A stretch of DNA of 64,000 nt. Source: Phaeocystidibacter sp965659415 (GTDB lineage: Bacteria; Bacteroidota; Bacteroidia; Flavobacteriales; Schleiferiaceae). The stretch covers positions 109,967-173,966 of the forward strand of contig CBFHVA010000004.1 in NCBI GenBank assembly GCA_965659415.1. Direction: 5' to 3'. The notes beneath the pieces are model-generated. The model was not told the DNA's origin and searched no databases. It saw nothing but the letters and a program-made list of their open reading frames with translations. How positions within the stretch are numbered: position 1 is the stretch's first letter; each line of letters opens with the position of its first letter. The translations under genes were made by a program, and so were the position numbers. Below are positions 9,304 through 17,361 of the stretch, piece by piece.

Positions 9304-9987
9304 TTAGATATTAGCCGTCAATTCCGCAACCTCCCGCGCACTTAACCGCTCCAAAGGATGTGGCCAATCTGGTATTTCACGATACTCAGCATCCAATAAA
9401 TCCAGGGCAACTTTTTCAGATTCTTCCCTACTCACCATTTTATCGGAACCACCCCGACAAATAACCACAGGATGTTGAATTAGCTGCAGCTGTTCAGTTG
9501 TGATCAAGGGTTTTGCTCCCAAGCGAGTCATTAATCTAGCTGTGGCTTCGAGGACTCTTTTCCACTGGTCACCGTGCAAGCTCTCTAGATGTGCGGCGTA
9601 TTTGGGAATTTTGATAGCAATGAGATCAGGGTTCAAGTGCCGGACCTCGTTTTTAGCTCCTTCTACCGACCAATCGAATTTGGTTCCAAGGGTTAGGATG
9701 TGTCGGATGCGTTCGGGAAATTTCCGAACCGTGAGCAAAGCCACGTAGCCGCCCATACTGTAGCCGAAAATATCGGCACCCATTATATTGTTTTGTGAAA
9801 GCCAAGCACCGAATTGGTCTGCGAGCTGCTCCATGGCAAAGCCGCTTGTAGGAACTTCTTCACCACCGTGACCTGGAAAATTGAAGATGTAAACCGGACG
9901 AGAAGTGCGCTTTTCTACTTCCGTCTTGATGGGTTCAAGTTGTGCACCTGATCCTAATGCTCCGTGAAGTAATACAAGCGGATTCAA
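9304..9987 (-). CDS. Alpha/beta hydrolase
   Basis: A 227-residue alpha/beta-hydrolase fold protein; substrate unknown. Visible: oxyanion/HG motif LLHGALGSG at residues 6-14, the nucleophile elbow GYSMGG, an acid candidate in GGSDKM and a His candidate in DWPHPLERL. It resembles the MenH/BioH-like small esterases but has nothing that fixes a substrate. The start codon overlaps the dnaG stop by 4 bp, indicating co-transcription with primase on the minus strand. Confidence 0.85.
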   Translation of the reverse strand: MNPLVLLHGALGSGAQLEPIKTEVEKRTSRPVYIFNFPGHGGEEVPTSGFAMEQLADQFGAWLSQNNIMGADIFGYSMGGYVALLTVRKFPERIRHILTLGTKFDWSVEGAKNEVRHLNPDLIAIKIPKYAAHLESLHGDQWKRVLEATARLMTRLGAKPLITTEQLQLIQHPVVICRGGSDKMVSREESEKVALDLLDAEYREIPDWPHPLERLSAREVAELTANI

Positions 9988-11966
9988 ATGACCCGATTTA
10001 ATTGGTGATTGATTTTGTTCCGCATTTTCATGAGCTTGGATATGCGCTGAATGGCCGCCGTCATGTCTTCCACGGTGTTCTCCTTAATCTGCTCATTCAA
10101 ATCATGAATCATCTTTTCCACCTTTACTGCCTTGAACCGAAGCACCGATTCTATGGTGTACTTGGATAAATGCACGGAACGATCGAGCACAAACACTTCC
10201 TTGCGCTTCCAGTCGCTGAGCGCGTATCGTTCCGTCATTAAATCGGTGGCCATGGATGAGATGCGTTGATCTTCCGAACGGGCAAATTCAGTTCCCGATG
10301 GAAGTTCTCGTCCACTGTCGTATGCCTCCGAAATCTTCTCGTAAACTTCGCGGAATATGCCATTTTCAAAGGTAAACCCGTCTCCTCCCAACTCTTCCAA
10401 AACGAAGGTAGCTGCTGGTTCTTCGATCTTCTCCTTATTGTTAGGATCCTCAGGATCAGCATCGTATTCAATGTTGTCCTTCCCATGGTTGAGGAGGATC
10501 CAAATAAGGGCTTCCTCTTGCTTATAATGCAGACTGTCTTGTGCGTCAGATATGAACGCCTCTTCGGTGGCAGAAAGTTCGTCGGGGGCCGATTCTTCGC
10601 GAACCACCTGCATTCTTCGTTCCTGTGTTTTCTCTCGCTTACTCTTATCGGCGAGATGCTTTTTGCGGAGTTGCGCCAATTCAGAGAAGAGTACTTTCTC
10701 CTCCATATCCATGATTTGGGCGCACGAACGTATGTAGATGTCGCGTGAAATGTCATCCGGAATGAGGGCAATGCTCTGGACAATATCCCGAATCACATTG
10801 GCCTTTGCGATGGGGTCGTCCTTGCTGTCGACCATCAACATTTTGGCCTTAAAGCTGATAAAGTCGGTTTCTTCCTCCTTCAGGTATTCCTCTAATTCAT
10901 GCTGTGGATGCTTTCGCGCAAAACTATCGGGGTCTTCGCCATCTGGGAAGAGGAGCACACGAACATTCAGACCTTCTTCCAGTATGAGATCGATACCGCG
11001 GAAAGAAGCTTTGATTCCTGCCGCATCGCCATCGTATAGAATGGTCACGTTATCCGTAAGCCGACGAATAAGCCGTATTTGGTCGACTGTTAGTGCGGTA
11101 CCTGAACTGGCCACCACGTTTTTGATGCCCGATTGCGTGAGAGAAATCACGTCGGTGTAGCCTTCTACCAGCAGGGCTTTATCGGCCTTTACAATGTGAC
11201 TCTTAGACTGATAAAGTCCGTAGAGTATTTTGCTCTTGTGGTAGATTTCACTCTCTGGTGAGTTGAGATATTTGGCTGTTTTGGCATCGTTTCGAAGCAC
11301 TCGCGCTCCAAATCCCAGTGTCCTTCCACTCAGGCTATGAATAGGGAAAATAACCCTGCCCCAGAAGCGGTCTAGCAGTTCTCCTGAATCGCGTTTAATG
11401 CTGAGTCCGCTCTTCACCAGAAACTCCTCTGCATAGCCTTTGGCTATGGCATCTTCACTAAAAACCCCACGTCCATTTGGTGCAAAACCCAGGTGAAATG
11501 ACTTGATAGTTTCCTCGGTGAATCCACGCTCTTTGAAATAGCTCAGACCAATGCTTTTCCCTTCTTCGGATTCCCACAATTGCTCTTCGAAATACTTCTG
11601 AGCGTATTCTGAAACCACGTAAAGGCTTTCTCTTTCGGAAGCTGCTTCGCGCTGTTCGTCCGTTACCTCGTCTTCTTCAATTTCGATATTGTATTTCCGA
11701 GCCAAAAAGCGCAGTGCCTCCGGATAGGTAAACTGCTCGTGTTCCATCAAAAATGAAACGGCGGTTCCTCCTTTTCCAGAGGAAAAATCCTTGTAAATCT
11801 GTTTGGCGGGAGAAACGATGAAACTCGGGGTTTTCTCATTTGAAAACGGACTTAATCCCTTTAGGGAACTACCTGATTTCTTGAGTTGTACGAACTCACC
11901 GATGACCTCCTCAATCCTAATAGAATCAAAGATCTTATTGATGGTATCTTGGGATATGCGGCCCAT
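9984..11966 (-). CDS. dnaG: DNA primase DnaG with degenerate zinc-binding domain
   Basis: Primase that synthesises RNA primers at the replication fork together with DnaB helicase. Domains in order: N-terminal CHC2-like domain (about 1-100), TOPRIM catalytic core (VEGYTDVISL with the acidic Glu, LYDGDAAG with the DxD), and a C-terminal helicase-binding region. Every zinc ligand of the CHC2 finger is replaced: Ser39, Ser42, Asp60 and Ser63 stand where E. coli has Cys40, His43, Cys61 and Cys64, though the flanking KTPSF and GKGG are kept. I recall the same loss in other Flavobacteriia primases. A -7-like box TACCTTAG sits 4 nt before the ATG at 11966. Confidence 0.97.
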   Translation of the reverse strand: MGRISQDTINKIFDSIRIEEVIGEFVQLKKSGSSLKGLSPFSNEKTPSFIVSPAKQIYKDFSSGKGGTAVSFLMEHEQFTYPEALRFLARKYNIEIEEDEVTDEQREAASERESLYVVSEYAQKYFEEQLWESEEGKSIGLSYFKERGFTEETIKSFHLGFAPNGRGVFSEDAIAKGYAEEFLVKSGLSIKRDSGELLDRFWGRVIFPIHSLSGRTLGFGARVLRNDAKTAKYLNSPESEIYHKSKILYGLYQSKSHIVKADKALLVEGYTDVISLTQSGIKNVVASSGTALTVDQIRLIRRLTDNVTILYDGDAAGIKASFRGIDLILEEGLNVRVLLFPDGEDPDSFARKHPQHELEEYLKEEETDFISFKAKMLMVDSKDDPIAKANVIRDIVQSIALIPDDISRDIYIRSCAQIMDMEEKVLFSELAQLRKKHLADKSKREKTQERRMQVVREESAPDELSATEEAFISDAQDSLHYKQEEALIWILLNHGKDNIEYDADPEDPNNKEKIEEPAATFVLEELGGDGFTFENGIFREVYEKISEAYDSGRELPSGTEFARSEDQRISSMATDLMTERYALSDWKRKEVFVLDRSVHLSKYTIESVLRFKAVKVEKMIHDLNEQIKENTVEDMTAAIQRISKLMKMRNKINHQLNRVI

Positions 11967-12117
11967 TGGGCTAAGGTAGGAAATGGAAGAGATTGTTAGA
12001 TTATCGGATTGTCCGATTTTCGGATTATCAGACGGATGGACTCAATGACTGATGGACTGAATGACTTGACGAATGAAGGTGTTGCTTTTAGATCGGCGTA
12101 GCGCGAAATATTAAGCT

Positions 12118-12144
12118 CTGGTCGTAGCGGGACGCTACGACCAG
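12118..12144. repeat. Perfect 12-bp hairpin, REP-like copy 1
   Basis: CTGGTCGTAGCG, loop GGA, CGCTACGACCAG: a perfect 12-bp stem with a 3-nt loop. The core GTAGCGGGACGC recurs 44 bp downstream, so it looks like a repeated extragenic palindrome. The 5'-GTAG within it recalls REP elements mobilised by RAYT transposases; that link is inference. Confidence 0.6.
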
Positions 12145-12176
12145 ACGAATCACAATCAATCCACGGCACGCCAACA

Positions 12177-12197
12177 GTTGTAGCGGGACGCAACAAC
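12177..12197. repeat. Imperfect hairpin, REP-like copy 2
   Basis: GTTGTAGCG, loop GGA, CGCAACAAC: a 9-bp stem with one mismatch. It shares the 12-nt core GTAGCGGGACGC with copy 1 while the outer stem bases differ and still mostly pair. Confidence 0.5.
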
Positions 12198-12380
12198 GGA
12201 GCTCGAGGGGGTGAGGCGAAATGGTGACGGAACGACTTAATGACGGTTTTGTAGATGAATATTGAGTCAGATGGGCTTGGAGTCTTGCACACTTCGTTTT
12301 TTCGCCTACACGCCATTCGCTCATTCGTTGATAACTTCTTCAGGAGAGTATTGACTAGGAGGTGTTGCTCGATGATCTTC

Positions 12381-12634
12381 AGCCAAAAGCCAAAAGCCAA
12401 AAGCCAAAAGCCAAAAGCCAAAAGCCAAAAGCCAAAAGCCAAAAGCCAAAAGCCAAANNNNNNNNNNNNNNNNNNNNNNNNNNNNNNNNNNNNNNNNNNN
12501 NNNNNNNNNNNNNNNNNNNNNNNNNNNNNNNNNNNNNNNNNNNNNNNNNNNNNNNNNAAAGCCAAAAGCCAAAAGCCAAAAGCCAAAAGCCAAAAGCCAA
12601 AAGCCAAAAGCCAAAAGCCAAAAGCCAAAAGCCA
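12381..12634. repeat. AGCCAAA heptanucleotide tandem repeat interrupted by an assembly gap
   Basis: Perfect 7-bp tandem repeat (AGCCAAA) on both sides of a 100-N gap: 77 bp (11 units) on the left (12381-12457) and 77 bp (11 units) on the right (12558-12634). The true copy number is unknown. It is open in several frames (KAKSQKP on plus, FGFWLLA on minus), but this follows from the repeat length not being a multiple of three and is not evidence of coding. There are no spacers, so it is not a CRISPR array. Confidence 0.95.
12458..12557. other. Assembly gap (100 N)
   Basis: Exactly 100 unknown bases, the usual placeholder for a scaffold gap of unestimated size. It lies wholly inside the AGCCAAA array, so the array caused the break. 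Confidence 0.99.
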
Positions 12635-12679
12635 CTCGTTATCAAAATGGAAAAACTCCTTTAACTCCTCAAACCCCTA

Positions 12680-13654
12680 CTACTTCTTCCTCTCAATCAC
12701 GTACGCCACCAAGTCGCTCATGGCTTCTTTGAACGGTGATTCAGGATAGCTTTGAAGGATTTCTAAGGCCTTGTCGCGGTACTCGCGCATGCGTTGTTCC
12801 GCGTATTGGATGCCTCCGCTTTGCTGCACGTATTCGATGACCTCTGCCACTTTTTTGGGCTTGTCGTGGTGCTTTTTCACTATACGAATGATACGCTTGC
12901 GGTCGCTGGAAGACGCGTTGTTCAGGGCATAAATGAGTGGCAAGGTCATTTTTTGTTCCTTGATGTCGATGCCCGTTGGTTTGCCCGTGCGGTTGGAGGT
13001 TTCATAATCGAAGAGGTCGTCTTTGATTTGGAAGGCAATGCCCAACCACTCTCCGAATTGTCGCATTTTCTTTACCGTATCCGTATCGGCTCCCACGCTG
13101 GCGGCACCCACACCACAGCAGGATGAAATCAATGATGCCGTTTTCTGACGGATGATTTCAAAGTAGATTTCCTCGTCGATGTCGAGTCTGCGTGCTTTTT
13201 CAATTTGCAGCAATTCGCCTTCTGACATTTCGCGTACCGCAGTAGAAACAATTTGCAGCAATTCATGCTCTTGATGATCAACAGCAAGGAGGAGCACTTT
13301 AGAGAGGAGGTAATCGCCTACCAGTACGGCTATCTTGTTTTTCCACAAGGCATTGATGCTGAAAAACCCCCTGCGCAAATTGGCGTCATCTACCACATCG
13401 TCGTGTACGAGAGTTGCCGTGTGCATGAGCTCGATCAAGCTCGCCCCTCTATAAGTGGATTCGTTTACCTCACCGTGCATTTTGGCGGAGAGGAACACGA
13501 GCATGGGGCGAAGTTGCTTGCCTTTTCTTCGAACGATGTAATGGGTAATGCGATCTAACAGCGCCACCCTGCTTTTCATGGCCTCTCTGAACTTTGGTTC
13601 AAAAGCGGTCATTTCGGCTTCAATCGGGCGTTTTATAGAGTCAATAGATGCCAT
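12680..13654 (-). CDS. Polyprenyl diphosphate synthase (long-chain trans-prenyltransferase)
   Basis: Condenses isopentenyl diphosphate units onto an allylic diphosphate to make the polyprenyl chain, probably for menaquinone side chains. The 324-residue product has the first Asp-rich motif in LVHDDVVDDA, the second in FQIKDDLFDY, the KQLRPMLV region and the KT residues before the second motif. I chose the ATG at 13654; an in-frame TTG at 13675 lies upstream of the -7 box TACCTTTG (13664-13671) and so is unlikely to be in the transcript. Product chain length cannot be read reliably; octaprenyl is typical of relatives. Confidence 0.92.
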   Translation of the reverse strand: MASIDSIKRPIEAEMTAFEPKFREAMKSRVALLDRITHYIVRRKGKQLRPMLVFLSAKMHGEVNESTYRGASLIELMHTATLVHDDVVDDANLRRGFFSINALWKNKIAVLVGDYLLSKVLLLAVDHQEHELLQIVSTAVREMSEGELLQIEKARRLDIDEEIYFEIIRQKTASLISSCCGVGAASVGADTDTVKKMRQFGEWLGIAFQIKDDLFDYETSNRTGKPTGIDIKEQKMTLPLIYALNNASSSDRKRIIRIVKKHHDKPKKVAEVIEYVQQSGGIQYAEQRMREYRDKALEILQSYPESPFKEAMSDLVAYVIERKK

Positions 13655-13663
13655 GTGGTAGTT

Positions 13664-13671
13664 CAAAGGTA
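13664..13671 (-). promoter_or_regulatory. -7 box TACCTTTG of the polyprenyl synthase gene
   Basis: Perfect match to the Bacteroidota TAnnTTTG element, 9 nt before the ATG at 13654. No clear -33 TTTG was seen. Confidence 0.5.
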
Positions 13672-13730
13672 TCAATAGAGCGCTTACCTTGTAACAAGTG
13701 GGTTAAGGAATAGGTTGAGGGTTTGGTCAT

Positions 13731-14519
13731 TTAAATGCCTCGCTTTTTACAAATGGCTTCGTAGGCTTCCTGAATCTTCACAAATTTCTTTTCGCCGGCT
13801 TTCTGCACGTCGTCTCCTAAGTGTTGCAACTTGTCAGGATGATACCGCTTGGCCATTCTACGATATGCCTTCTTCACTTCATCGTTGCTTACGGTAGATT
13901 CAATCTCCAACATGGCATAGGCATTATCCAGATTACTAGCTGAATGATAGGTAGCTTGAATAGAGCGAAAATCCGCATCATTGATGTACAATTCACTTGA
14001 AATTCTACGAATGGCCTCAATTTCCTTGGGGTGCACATGGCCATCAGCTCCGGCAACCCCAAAGAGGAAATGCAATAGTTGAAGACGGCCGCTATGAGCC
14101 ATGTTTCTTCTGATTTGTGCGGCAACTTTTGGAAGGTCGATATTTTGGGCTACAATCTTTTTGAAGATCGTAAAGCTGCTATTTGCCTTTTCCTTACCGA
14201 AGAGCTGCACAAAGCGCATTCTCACATAGTCCAACTCTCTCTGGTCAATACGGCCATCCGCCTTAATTACCACGGCAGAAAGAATCAATAAAGAAATGTG
14301 GAAGTCGCCTGGACGGGTATTCTCAGGTCGAGGTCGAGAATGCGAGGTAGGACCTCCTTGGTTTCTTCGGCCAGTTCGTGGGTCGGTATTGTAGGGAGAG
14401 TCTGGTTCTGTGTTGGCTTGGGTAACCAGCTCACCTAAAGCTACTCCTATGATTGCACCAATGGGTCCGCCTAAGAGCCACCCGCTTACTCCACCTATTA
14501 CGGTCCATAATCTTTTCAC
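13731..14519 (-). CDS. TerB-DnaJ domain protein (DjlA-like co-chaperone)
   Basis: A 262-residue protein with a glycine-rich hydrophobic N-terminus (VIGGVSGWLLGGPIGAIIGVALG, possibly membrane-associated), a central TerB-like helical domain (about residues 75-180, with acidic motifs VIKADGRIDQREL and GADGHVHPKEI) and a C-terminal J-domain (about 195-262) carrying the HPD motif in RYHPDK. This order is that of DjlA, a DnaK co-chaperone. The start is a GTG; a TACATTTA -7-like box ends 4 nt before it. Divergent from the DUF1853 gene with only 26 bp between starts. Confidence 0.88.
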   Translation of the reverse strand: MKRLWTVIGGVSGWLLGGPIGAIIGVALGELVTQANTEPDSPYNTDPRTGRRNQGGPTSHSRPRPENTRPGDFHISLLILSAVVIKADGRIDQRELDYVRMRFVQLFGKEKANSSFTIFKKIVAQNIDLPKVAAQIRRNMAHSGRLQLLHFLFGVAGADGHVHPKEIEAIRRISSELYINDADFRSIQATYHSASNLDNAYAMLEIESTVSNDEVKKAYRRMAKRYHPDKLQHLGDDVQKAGEKKFVKIQEAYEAICKKRGI

Positions 14520-14545
14520 GCTATAAATGTACTATCTTCTCTGTC

Positions 14546-15325
14546 ATGAGCGCACCTAAAAAGAAGGATTTACAACGGGCTATCCAGTGGATTTTGAGCT
14601 CTCGTTCTTTCTTTGATCTGCCTTCGTCCTGGGACTTTCCTTCAGATTTCCAATTGGGAATGGATGAGGAGGAATTAGATCAGGCACTAGAAGCCCTTGC
14701 GAAGGAGCTGGACAACACCTACCTGCGGATGGGACGAATTTTTGAGCGATTAATTGGAGTCTTGTTTGCGTGCCATAGCGACTTTGAAGTTTTGGAGAAG
14801 GGTGTCGGGATATTTGAGGGTAAGCAACAAGTTACCGAGTTGGATTATTTACTGAAAACGGCTGATGGTAGAGGTCTTCACGTTGAAGTGTCCGTGAAGT
14901 TCTATGTGCATCGATTGCAACCCGATGGTTCAGTTTTGATTACAGGTACCAATCGAGCCGATGTGCTAGAGAACCGTATGCAGAAGTTTCAACGACAGCT
15001 TTCGGAAGGAAAGAAATATGCTCGTGAAACCTATCCAGAGATGGAATTTGAGCACGTGATCTTTTCGAGAGGCAGAATGTTTGAAGCGGAGGTTGGCGAC
15101 TGCGTTCATCCACGCATTGCTATAGATTGTGAAAAGGGTAGGTGGATAGAAGGTGAGATAGAGGGGAACTGGCAGCCTATGTTCAATCGGTGGGAATGGT
15201 TCTGTGGCGAACCCACGGAGTCAGAAGAGTTGCCCTTCAAACCAGCAGATGAGCCACAGAATGGATGGGTAATTCAGGAAGGCAAGGCGACACATTGGCT
15301 CGTTGTGCCTAAATCTGATTCTTAA
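14546..15325 (+). CDS. DUF1853 family protein
   Basis: A 259-residue protein of the DUF1853 family; function unknown. The ATG at 14546 is chosen because longer forms run into the start of the divergent DnaJ-like gene. Family features are the central LGRYFE-like segment (LRMGRIFERLIGVLF), the acidic TELDYLLKTADG and the LHVEVSVKFYV strand; this ELD...EVxxK arrangement is reminiscent of PD-(D/E)xK nuclease-fold proteins, though that is only a resemblance. No operon partner: the next gene is on the other strand. Confidence 0.75.
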   Translation: MSAPKKKDLQRAIQWILSSRSFFDLPSSWDFPSDFQLGMDEEELDQALEALAKELDNTYLRMGRIFERLIGVLFACHSDFEVLEKGVGIFEGKQQVTELDYLLKTADGRGLHVEVSVKFYVHRLQPDGSVLITGTNRADVLENRMQKFQRQLSEGKKYARETYPEMEFEHVIFSRGRMFEAEVGDCVHPRIAIDCEKGRWIEGEIEGNWQPMFNRWEWFCGEPTESEELPFKPADEPQNGWVIQEGKATHWLVVPKSDS

Positions 15326-15337
15326 AGACAAATGGCC

Positions 15338-15583
15338 TCAATCGCGCTCCTTATCGCTATTCTTCTTAATGCCTTGGCGATTCAGCATTTCTAAGTATTC
15401 GTCTTTGCGATGCGTTTTTAGATCGTAGCGATACCAAAGGATAAAGGGTACCCATAAAAAAGCAAACGCCAGCAATCCAGCGGGGAAAGCATGGCGCAAT
15501 ATCGTATCTGATTCTCGGAAGAAAAGCCCTCCAAAAATCAAGATAGCAATGGTGATGGTTAGCACTTTCAATGCGGTGTACAT
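15338..15583 (-). CDS. Small two-helix membrane protein, unknown function
   Basis: 81 residues with two hydrophobic segments (about 7-22 and 33-50) and a charged C-terminal tail (LKTHRKDEYLEMLNRQGIKKNSDKERD) that is probably cytoplasmic. I do not recognise the family. A perfect -7 box lies 4 nt upstream of the ATG, which supports both the start and expression. Convergent with DUF1853, 12 bp apart. Confidence 0.6.
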   Translation of the reverse strand: MYTALKVLTITIAILIFGGLFFRESDTILRHAFPAGLLAFAFLWVPFILWYRYDLKTHRKDEYLEMLNRQGIKKNSDKERD

Positions 15584-15587
15584 GCCG

Positions 15588-15595
15588 CAAAGATA
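15588..15595 (-). promoter_or_regulatory. -7 box TATCTTTG, 4 nt before the ATG at 15583
   Basis: Perfect TAnnTTTG match. With transcription normally starting a few nt downstream, the mRNA would begin at or next to the start codon. Confidence 0.55.
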
Positions 15596-15609
15596 GTGGG
15601 TTTAGGTGT

Positions 15610-15696
15610 TTATACTCCGGCGAATGAAATAGCGAATCCTACAATCAAGGCTATTATCAATAGGACCCCTGCAATCTGTAAGTTTAAGGCTTTCAT
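15610..15696 (-). CDS. 28-residue single-helix membrane peptide
   Basis: Short open frame MKALNLQ followed by a continuous hydrophobic helix (IAGVLLIIALIVGFAISFAG), ending just after it. A positively charged residue before the helix suggests an N-in orientation. An AT-rich segment just upstream contains TAATTTTG (TAnnTTTG match), a possible -7 box. No homologue is known to me; plausible as a real small protein but unproven. It lies alone in the 200-bp interval between the 81- and 61-residue genes. Confidence 0.4.
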   Translation of the reverse strand: MKALNLQIAGVLLIIALIVGFAISFAGV

Positions 15697-15781
15697 AATG
15701 AGTGTGTTGTGGTTGTTCGAATCTGAAAATACAAAATTATTTTCAATTGTAACTAAATTCCCATAAAACCAACTCCACTTG

Positions 15782-15967
15782 CTATATCTGTTGGGCTACG
15801 AGAATGGATCCACCGATAATGGCAGCAATAATCCCAAGCACTAGGCCGATTTGCAATTTCTCGGCACGAGTGAGTTCTCGTTTCTTTCTCTTCTGCATTT
15901 TGCGCGCTCGTTGGCGCAATGCTCTTCGCTGAGCTGGTGATCTACGATCTCTTGGATCTCTTCTCAT
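15782..15967 (-). CDS. Small basic protein with one membrane helix
   Basis: 61 residues: a very Arg/Lys-rich N-terminal half (RRDPRDRRSPAQRRALRQRA, then KMQKRKKREL) followed by one hydrophobic helix at about residues 39-57. Such proteins are common unannotated genes in Flavobacteriales. A TATCTTTT -7-like box lies about 34 nt upstream. Function unknown; the basic part could contact nucleic acid or phospholipid. Confidence 0.5.
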   Translation of the reverse strand: MRRDPRDRRSPAQRRALRQRARKMQKRKKRELTRAEKLQIGLVLGIIAAIIGGSILVAQQI

Positions 15968-16039
15968 TGCCGTTCAGTTTGGATTGTTCTTTCCAAAAAG
16001 ATACGTAATTCGAAATAAATAATCGGATTGGGATTTCAA

Positions 16040-16441
16040 TTATGATATCGGATTCATAACTACTGAGAATATGGTCACGCTATTTGGATCGCGACCAAAA
16101 TGCAGTTTGTCAATGGCTTCGGGGATATCCTTAGCTCTGAAATAGGAGGTATGAAGTTCTTCCTCACCACGGGCTACCCATTGGATGGTATAGGTGTTTT
16201 CCTTTTCCTTATATGTGCGCACGTACTCGAGCATTTTCTTCAATGCATCCAGCTTGTCGTAACCTTCTGTGGTGCTGAAAAGGAAACTTTGGTCGTGACG
16301 TGGATTCACTGTAACCAGGTCCAAGCGTGTCAACTTACCCCGCTCATGGTAATCGAATACAATACTCGTTGAACCCAGGTTGAGGTAGGCTTCAATTTCT
16401 TGCTGCAGTTTGGCGAGTTCGAGGGTATCTTGATCTGACAT
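16040..16441 (-). CDS. Conserved hypothetical cytosolic protein
   Basis: 133 residues with no signal peptide or membrane segment. Mixed alpha/beta composition with recognisable strands (STSIVFDYHERGKLTRLDLVTV, YTIQWVARGEEELHTSYF) and a C-terminal hydrophobic end. I do not recognise a characterised family. A TATCTTAG -7-like box lies about 30 nt upstream of the start. The adjacent secreted and membrane genes on the same strand are separated from it by 44 bp. Confidence 0.6.
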   Translation of the reverse strand: MSDQDTLELAKLQQEIEAYLNLGSTSIVFDYHERGKLTRLDLVTVNPRHDQSFLFSTTEGYDKLDALKKMLEYVRTYKEKENTYTIQWVARGEEELHTSYFRAKDIPEAIDKLHFGRDPNSVTIFSVVMNPIS

Positions 16442-16485
16442 GTCGTGTGCTTTTGGACGGTGTTAACAGATGAGCTAAGATAGGT

Positions 16486-16965
16486 TCAATCCGCGATATA
16501 GTAACTCTTTTCTCGAGTGAGAAATATGCGAAGCCCATCGAGCTCAATCACGAGATAGCGCTCGTCGAGGTACCAAATTTCAAAGCTGGAACGCGGACCG
16601 GTTTCCGATTTGAACATTTCAATAAGGAAGCCGCTACGGATGAAGTAACCCTCCAAGGTAGCGCCGAACTGCCGAGGATTATTTGGGTCAACTAACTGAA
16701 TGATGAAGTTGGTATTCTGAAAGGTATATCGGTCGCCTACCGCTTCTTGCAACGACTCAGCGTTGGCCGGGCTGTTCATGTCCCAATAGGCCAAGGCTTC
16801 CCAAGAACCATTACGCAGTAAGGAGTCAATGTTCCCATTGATCTTGTGCTCTTCCAATGTGAGGGCTTCTAGCACTACTTGGAAAACACTGTCGGGGTCG
16901 TGTGACTGACCGAAAGACAAGGTTCCCGCGAATAGAAAAAGAGCCAATATCAGTGTTCGAATCAT
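16486..16965 (-). CDS. Exported protein of unknown function
   Basis: 159 residues with a clear signal peptide (LILALFLFAGTLSFGQ, cleavage probably after SFG). The mature part is beta-rich (TFQNTNFIIQLVDP, FGATLEGYFIRSGFLIEMF, SSFEIWYLDERYLVIELDGLRIFL), compatible with a small barrel, but I cannot name it. It overlaps the preceding membrane-protein gene by 4 bp (ATGA), so the pair is probably an operon. Confidence 0.65.
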   Translation of the reverse strand: MIRTLILALFLFAGTLSFGQSHDPDSVFQVVLEALTLEEHKINGNIDSLLRNGSWEALAYWDMNSPANAESLQEAVGDRYTFQNTNFIIQLVDPNNPRQFGATLEGYFIRSGFLIEMFKSETGPRSSFEIWYLDERYLVIELDGLRIFLTREKSYYIAD

Positions 16966-17273
16966 TTACGCTGAATTACAAATCGATTGTTGAACGCTTC
17001 AATAGCCAAAAGTATTCCATAAATCAATGAGAAGAGGAGGCTTTGGGTCCAAAGTCCGATAATGCCGATTAGGAGGAGTAAACTAAGAGTGAGAAGAACT
17101 CGTTTTCGCGCTTCCATTGAACGCTTAAAGCTGAGCAGTATGCCCCCAATCAAGATGAAAATCGCAACGGTCCACGATAGGGCGCTATTCGAGAATTCTT
17201 GTACCGACCATTGGATACTGTAAGCGGCCATCAGCCATAAAAAGATTTTCCAAATAGTGCGATGCATGGGCAT
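16962..17273 (-). CDS. Small multi-helix membrane protein
   Basis: 103 residues with four hydrophobic segments (about 9-24, 32-48, 60-75, 77-93) and a basic C-terminus. Unrecognised family. Its stop overlaps the start of the exported-protein gene by 4 bp, implying co-translation. The nrdA terminator lies just upstream, so this gene pair is likely to have its own promoter or depend on read-through. Confidence 0.6.
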   Translation of the reverse strand: MPMHRTIWKIFLWLMAAYSIQWSVQEFSNSALSWTVAIFILIGGILLSFKRSMEARKRVLLTLSLLLLIGIIGLWTQSLLFSLIYGILLAIEAFNNRFVIQRK

Positions 17274-17293
17274 GAATGGAAGGTAAAAGAAAA

Positions 17294-17321
17294 CCCCGAC
17301 ATGCCTGCAACATTGTCGGGG
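17294..17321 (-). terminator. Rho-independent terminator after nrdA
   Basis: Stem CCCCGACA (17294-17301) / TGTCGGGG (17314-17321), 12-nt loop, followed on the minus strand by TTTTCTTTT. It lies about 40 bp past the nrdA stop. Confidence 0.8.
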
Positions 17322-17361
17322 TCATTCTCACCGTTTCCGGTACGCTATGAACGTTCAACCA

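Larger units (their letters stand above)
11967..12380. other. Gene-free stretch with degenerate low-complexity and hairpin repeats
   Basis: No convincing gene. The dnaG-proximal part (about 11995-12075) is made of degenerate short repeats (GGATT/TCCGATT, then ATGACT/ATGGACT). Two GTAGCGGGACGC hairpins follow, then about 180 bp in which I see nothing recognisable before the heptamer array. Open frames here owe their length to the heptamer repeat rather than to coding content. Confidence 0.6.

Noticed and set aside
12381..12634. CRISPR-like array
   Set aside because: Units are 7 bp and directly abutting with no spacers; no cas genes nearby.
11996..12749. Several long repeat-coded frames (FGFWLLA / KAKSQKP) on both strands
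   Set aside because: They arise because a 7-bp repeat without stops is open in all frames, and they run through the N gap. No start context or non-repeat domain.
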